Below, one piece after another: positions 60,072-64,000 of a DNA stretch of 64,000 bases. Numbering within the stretch: position 1 is the first letter of the stretch; each line of letters opens with the position of its first letter. The notes below the pieces were generated by a model that was not told where the DNA came from, did no database searches, and saw only the letters and a list, made by a program, of their open reading frames with translations. The position numbers were made by a program, and so were the translations under genes. Origin of the DNA: Tritrichomonas musculus (Eukaryota > Parabasalia > Tritrichomonadida > Tritrichomonadidae); NCBI GenBank assembly GCA_039105265.1, contig JAPFFF010000049.1:744001-808000 (forward strand). The letters are read 5' to 3'.

Positions 60072-63000
60072 ATGGACTTCAACAAACTTTCAAGAGAAGA
60101 ATTGATAAAACTTGTTCAAACACAGCAAAATCAAATACAAAGATTACAAAGAAGTGGCTTGTCTGGAAAAAAGATGAAAACCAATATATCAAATGTAGAT
60201 AATGACATAATGAACTTGTCTATAGACTTTTATGAAGAATCAAAGACACAAGCAAGACAAGCATACGAAAAAAGAGTACAAGAAGTGGATGATCAAGAGT
60301 TATTTCAAAGAGAACTCAAAAGACTCATGTTTATGGCTGCAAAAGAGTTCTCCTTTGACGTCGATATTGGAGACAGTGAGTGCAAGAGACTCGCATTTAC
60401 AGAGATGCTTCGACACTGCTATAAGATTCGAAATAAATCAAAAGTTGTCGTCAAAGCATACACACTTGATGGACACGCAAAATGGTTCACTCTCAGCGAC
60501 AAACATGACATAGAGAGCACAATAGGTCACATATCAGGCGAATTAGACTTGTCAGAAGAGAAATCAGATACAAACCCAACTGTCAATTTTGAATTCATTC
60601 CAGTCAAATATGATGTACTTTTTCTGAGAAAACAACTAGACGATAAAGGAATTAAGTTCGATGTTATTAAAGAAGATGAAGATGACCATGCTTTATATCA
60701 TGAAGAAGTCGAAATCGATCCAGATTATAGATCAACACCAGAAGGCTCATTCTTTCCTTTTATTAATTTATCTAATTTAGATCTCAGTGAATTCCAAATA
60801 TTCTCAAAGATAGATAAGAAAAATTATAAAGACAATTGTTTTGTCTATGCTTTGATTCAGTCAGGAGTGTTCAATGATGAAGAAATAAATCACTTGCGAT
60901 ATTATGTTCAAACAAAATCGATGCCAAATAACAAAATCAAAGAGATATCAGAAAAATTCAAATGCAGTTTTGTCGTGAAAAGAATCGACGAAAGGTTTGA
61001 TATTAAGCATCAAATGCAGATCAAAATAGACACCAGAAAGAAAGGTTATGATCGAACAGTAGAGTTGCTTCTTTATAAAGATCACTACATGATATATAGG
61101 CCAATCAAATGCACCATCTATTATCTTGAACACGCAAAAGAAATAGACGAAAAGTTCAAAGATGATAAAAACCGCTTCATGATCAAAGGCTTCAAAGGCG
61201 AAAAGATTTTTTATTCAGAAAATGGCACTCTTCCAATGATGATATTCAGAAAAATGTTTGAGCTCAATATGTTCAGAGAGATAAGAAGCTGCGAATTATC
61301 CATATTGAATACAACCGAATACGATGGATTGAATGATTACATTGATCTTGATTATAATGAAGAATTATGCACAAAAATAATAGACTCGAATAAAGATAAG
61401 AAGAAAGAGAAAGATTGGTCTAGAGTATATTATTCAGATTTTGAAACAGACACTACTGTATCTCCTCATCGTCCTTATTTGAATTGCACAGTGTATCGTG
61501 AAGGCCAAAATATTCACAAAATAAGCTTTGAAGGTGAAAACATTGATCGTCAGTTTCTCAATTATCTATACAATAATTCACTAACTTATTTTCACAATTT
61601 AAAGTACGATGGTTGCTTTTTCATCAATACTCCTGGATGGAAAACACAAATAACTGAAAGAACAGGCACAGTTTTGCAAGTCATTATGCTCAAGTATGCT
61701 TCAAATGGTAAATTAGTGAAAAAGCTTACGTTTCGCAATTCCTATTCAATTATTCCATCGGCTCTCAGGAATTTTGCATCTATGTTTAATTTAGATGTGC
61801 ATAAAGAGGTTATGGCATACAAAATATACACTGAAGAAAACATTCAAAAAGCTGTTCTGCCAATCAATGAATTCTATGAGCAGTATAGAAAAGAGAACGA
61901 TGGCAAAGATGAAAGCAAACAAATCCTAGAAAATGCCAAAATAAGTGAAGCATACAATGAAAAAAATGATTCAATTAATATTATGAAATATGCCAAGTTC
62001 TATTGTTTTAAGGATTGTATCGTTCTTATGAAAGGGCTTGAAAAATTTGATAAAGATTTGAAAGAAGTATTCAAACAAACAGGTACAGAAATGTTAGGCG
62101 TTAATAACTTTATTTCAATCTCATCTATCGGTTATCATTTCGCCAATAAATATGGATGCTTTGACGGTTGTTATCAATTAAGTGGCAAACCGCAAAACTT
62201 TATTCAAAGATGTGTAAGCGGAGGAAGAACAATGACAGCATCAAATCAAAAGCAATATATAGAAGGAAGAATACAAGATTTTGATGCAGTTAGCCTTTAT
62301 CCTTCAGCTATGTATGTAATGGATGGTGTTGCTAAAGGAAAACCGAAAATTTTGCCTCAAAATATAGACCATGATCAATTGATGAAATATGACACTTTTT
62401 TTATTGAAATCAATATTAATGAAATCAAGTGCAAATCCGATAAGCCATATAAATTCGGGCAAGTCTTTAGACGAAATGATAAGGGCTCAAAAATATTTGA
62501 CAATGACCCTGTTAGCAATTTTTATATTGACAAGATTGCACTAATGGATTTAATAGAGTTCTATGATATCAAATACGAAATCATTCGTGGTTACTATTTT
62601 GATGAAGGATTTAATAAGAAGATAAATGAGTTCATTCTTGGATTATTTAATTTAAGACTCAAATATAAGAAAGAGAAGAATCCACTGCAGTCAACGATCA
62701 AATTGCTATTGAATTCAATCTATGGCAAATCAATATTGAAAGCGATGAAAACCGAAACAAAAAGTGTACCCAGAGATGAGCTAATGAAATACATTTGGCG
62801 CAATTATAACTTTATCACAGAAATCTATGATGAACCGACAATTGATAGATGCTATGTGAAAAAGTTGAAGCCGATCAATGATCATTTCAATCTCCCACAA
62901 TTTGGTGCTAGCGTTCTTTCATGGTCAAAACATTTGATGAATCGTGTTATGGCTAGTGCAGAACAAAATGGGATTGAAATATTCTATCAAGATACCGATA

Positions 63001-63422
63001 GCATGCACCTATATGAAGATGATGTGAAAAAAGTGGCAGAGATCTTTAAGGAGAAATATAATGCTGAATTAATAGGTGAAAACATGTGTCAATTTCATAA
63101 TGATTTTGACGGTTTTGAGGGTGCAGTAGGCCAAATACATTCACGAAAACTGATCGCATTAGGCAAGAAAAGTTATTTAGATATCTTAGTCGATGAAGAA
63201 GGAAAAGAAGGATATCATATAAGACTCAAGGGCATTCCTCATCAAGTGATCATTAATAAATGTAAACGAATGGGCATCACAATTGAAGAACTCTATGAAA
63301 AATTGTATGCTGGGGCCAAAATGGAGTTCAATTTATTAGATGGCACAAATGCATTCAGAAAAACTCAAACTTTTCAGCAGACTAATCTCAAAAAGTTTAG
63401 CAGGACCCTTAAATTCATTTAG
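60072..63422 (+). CDS. polB: Protein-primed type family B DNA polymerase, family A
   Basis: 1116 residues. The N-terminal 250 are helical and unrecognised. Near 258 a DNCFVYALIQSG ... HYMIYRPIKC block resembles the Cys...His region found before the exonuclease in many DNA_pol_B_2 proteins. Exo I is YSDFETDT (about 455), Exo II FHNLKYDG (about 510) and Exo III YCFKDCIVL (about 645). Palm motif A is DFDAVSLYPSAM (about 737), motif B is LLLNSIYGKS (about 878) and motif C is YQDTDSMHLY (about 973). It should copy the linear element from protein-capped ends. It has no primase extension or HNH module, unlike families B and C. The frame is open. It converges on the next gene with an 8-base overlap. 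Confidence 0.92.
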   Translation: MDFNKLSREELIKLVQTQQNQIQRLQRSGLSGKKMKTNISNVDNDIMNLSIDFYEESKTQARQAYEKRVQEVDDQELFQRELKRLMFMAAKEFSFDVDIGDSECKRLAFTEMLRHCYKIRNKSKVVVKAYTLDGHAKWFTLSDKHDIESTIGHISGELDLSEEKSDTNPTVNFEFIPVKYDVLFLRKQLDDKGIKFDVIKEDEDDHALYHEEVEIDPDYRSTPEGSFFPFINLSNLDLSEFQIFSKIDKKNYKDNCFVYALIQSGVFNDEEINHLRYYVQTKSMPNNKIKEISEKFKCSFVVKRIDERFDIKHQMQIKIDTRKKGYDRTVELLLYKDHYMIYRPIKCTIYYLEHAKEIDEKFKDDKNRFMIKGFKGEKIFYSENGTLPMMIFRKMFELNMFREIRSCELSILNTTEYDGLNDYIDLDYNEELCTKIIDSNKDKKKEKDWSRVYYSDFETDTTVSPHRPYLNCTVYREGQNIHKISFEGENIDRQFLNYLYNNSLTYFHNLKYDGCFFINTPGWKTQITERTGTVLQVIMLKYASNGKLVKKLTFRNSYSIIPSALRNFASMFNLDVHKEVMAYKIYTEENIQKAVLPINEFYEQYRKENDGKDESKQILENAKISEAYNEKNDSINIMKYAKFYCFKDCIVLMKGLEKFDKDLKEVFKQTGTEMLGVNNFISISSIGYHFANKYGCFDGCYQLSGKPQNFIQRCVSGGRTMTASNQKQYIEGRIQDFDAVSLYPSAMYVMDGVAKGKPKILPQNIDHDQLMKYDTFFIEININEIKCKSDKPYKFGQVFRRNDKGSKIFDNDPVSNFYIDKIALMDLIEFYDIKYEIIRGYYFDEGFNKKINEFILGLFNLRLKYKKEKNPLQSTIKLLLNSIYGKSILKAMKTETKSVPRDELMKYIWRNYNFITEIYDEPTIDRCYVKKLKPINDHFNLPQFGASVLSWSKHLMNRVMASAEQNGIEIFYQDTDSMHLYEDDVKKVAEIFKEKYNAELIGENMCQFHNDFDGFEGAVGQIHSRKLIALGKKSYLDILVDEEGKEGYHIRLKGIPHQVIINKCKRMGITIEELYEKLYAGAKMEFNLLDGTNAFRKTQTFQQTNLKKFSRTLKFI

Positions 63423-64000
63423 TTAACACATCCTTAACGTCTGCATCTTTAGCTGGCTTTACTTTAATTGAAACAAACAAAGGACTTTTTAAAGCGATAG
63501 GCTGAAATTGGAAATCGACTAAACTTAATTCTAAATATTTTAAACTATCTGTGTTTGTTTTTATTTTTATTGGTTTTCCTTCTTTCTCAAAGTCATAAAT
63601 CAGTGGCTTGCCGTCTATAGCCATTGTGTTTATATTTCCTATAACTGAAGGAGTATACTCTTGATCTCCAATAGCTGAATACATCGGATTACCTTGTAAA
63701 GAGACCAAATAAAGTTTTGTATGAGTTATGATCGGCAAATCTGGCACAATAAAGGGTTCTTTAGGATCAATTGTCAAAGGCAACGGAGTGTTATATAATC
63801 CAGTCAATAATGCTGCTCTGTGAGATATTGATGTAATTGTTGTTTTCAAACTTGCTGTTATCTTAAATGTTCGTTTATTTTTATCATATTCCCATGCTAA
63901 TTCACTTTTCTGACTAAAAATTTGTTCAAGTTGTTTGATAGAATAATGATAGGACTCAGAAAATTCAATTGTATGAACGGTTTTGCCAACTTGATATTTC
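63415..64000 (-). CDS. Penton-like minor capsid protein, cut by the window edge
   Basis: The frame stays open from its stop at 63415 to the window's right edge, about 195 codons. The order of segments (HTIEFSESYHYSIKQLEQIF; ISHRAALLTGLYN; KLYLVSLQGNPMYSAIGDQE; MAIDGKPLIYDF; then SLKYLELSLVDFQFQPI and FVSIKVKP at the end) follows the pattern of penton/minor capsid jelly-roll proteins in Polintons and related viruses: a short-helix LLG-like stretch, an LYV strand, a central variable part, and a closing strand pair. The start is outside the window. Confidence 0.55.
   Translation of the reverse strand, partial: KYQVGKTVHTIEFSESYHYSIKQLEQIFSQKSELAWEYDKNKRTFKITASLKTTITSISHRAALLTGLYNTPLPLTIDPKEPFIVPDLPIITHTKLYLVSLQGNPMYSAIGDQEYTPSVIGNINTMAIDGKPLIYDFEKEGKPIKIKTNTDSLKYLELSLVDFQFQPIALKSPLFVSIKVKPAKDADVKDVLTK

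Larger units (their letters stand above)
43846..64000 (+). mobile_element. Polinton family A, right copy (runs off the right edge)
   Basis: Starts at AGTAGTATACG (43846) after the candidate target duplication AAATAT (43840-43845). It contains the whole visible family A gene set up to a penton-like gene cut by the window edge. More than 20 kb are seen, including a 1.24 kb hAT-like insertion. It is nearly identical to the left copy where both are present. Apart from the hAT insertion the genes look whole; the far terminus is not in the window. Confidence 0.93.

Noticed and set aside
1-64000. tRNA, rRNA or snRNA genes
   Set aside because: No cloverleaf-like GC-containing blocks or A/B-box pairs stood out by eye in this AT-rich window; a covariance search would be needed to exclude small ones.

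Overview
The window looks like a repeat-rich stretch of the Trichomonas vaginalis genome, or of a close relative. It is AT-rich and has compact intronless genes. It holds at least three families of Polinton/Maverick elements (double jelly-roll capsid, packaging ATPase, RVE integrase, protein-primed type family B DNA polymerase). Some starts carry a TCAYWCTT-like initiator just upstream, as trichomonad genes do. The only likely host sequence is about 17.5-19.9 kb: one unrecognised small gene, AT-rich DNA and a decayed coiled-coil repeat gene. I saw no rRNA, tRNA or CRISPR array. All capsid-bearing elements are described here as fossils.

Layout. (1) 1-11647: end of a family A Polinton in reverse orientation, cut by the window edge; its terminus is at 11647. 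(2) 11648 to about 17500: part of an older, decayed family B Polinton with capsid, integrase and small virion-type genes. (3) About 17500-19919: a possible host gene, a hairpin, AT-rich DNA and a coiled-coil pseudogene. (4) 19920-21731: an 1.8 kb family A fragment fused to (5) the C-terminal part of a family B polymerase, 21732-24126. (6) 24127-41439: a 17.3 kb family C Polinton with both terminal inverted repeats (about 312 bp) and a 5-bp target duplication, sitting inside the family B polymerase gene. (7) 41440-43845: the N-terminal part of that family B polymerase and a small neighbouring gene. (8) 43846-64000: a second, almost identical family A Polinton in forward orientation, running off the right edge and carrying a 1242-bp hAT-like non-autonomous transposon at 45505-46746.

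Family A has a replication side and a virion side. The replication side holds a D5-like SF3 helicase, a small basic protein, a leucine/glutamine-repeat coiled-coil protein and PolB. The virion side holds an Ulp1/adenain-type protease, integrase, FtsK/HerA-type ATPase, a small amphipathic protein, the major capsid protein and a penton-like protein. It also carries a Rep-like HUH domain and a NUMOD4-HNH endonuclease at its terminus. Family C has no separate helicase or protease that I can see, but its PolB continues into an archaeo-eukaryotic primase-like domain. Families B and C carry an HNH-like zinc module between the exonuclease and palm of PolB.

Relative ages: B is oldest (several genes broken, and it hosts insertions). 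A and C are younger (near-identical copies or TIRs). The hAT element came after the right-hand A copy. The two A copies form inverted arms of about 11.6 kb around a 32 kb core.
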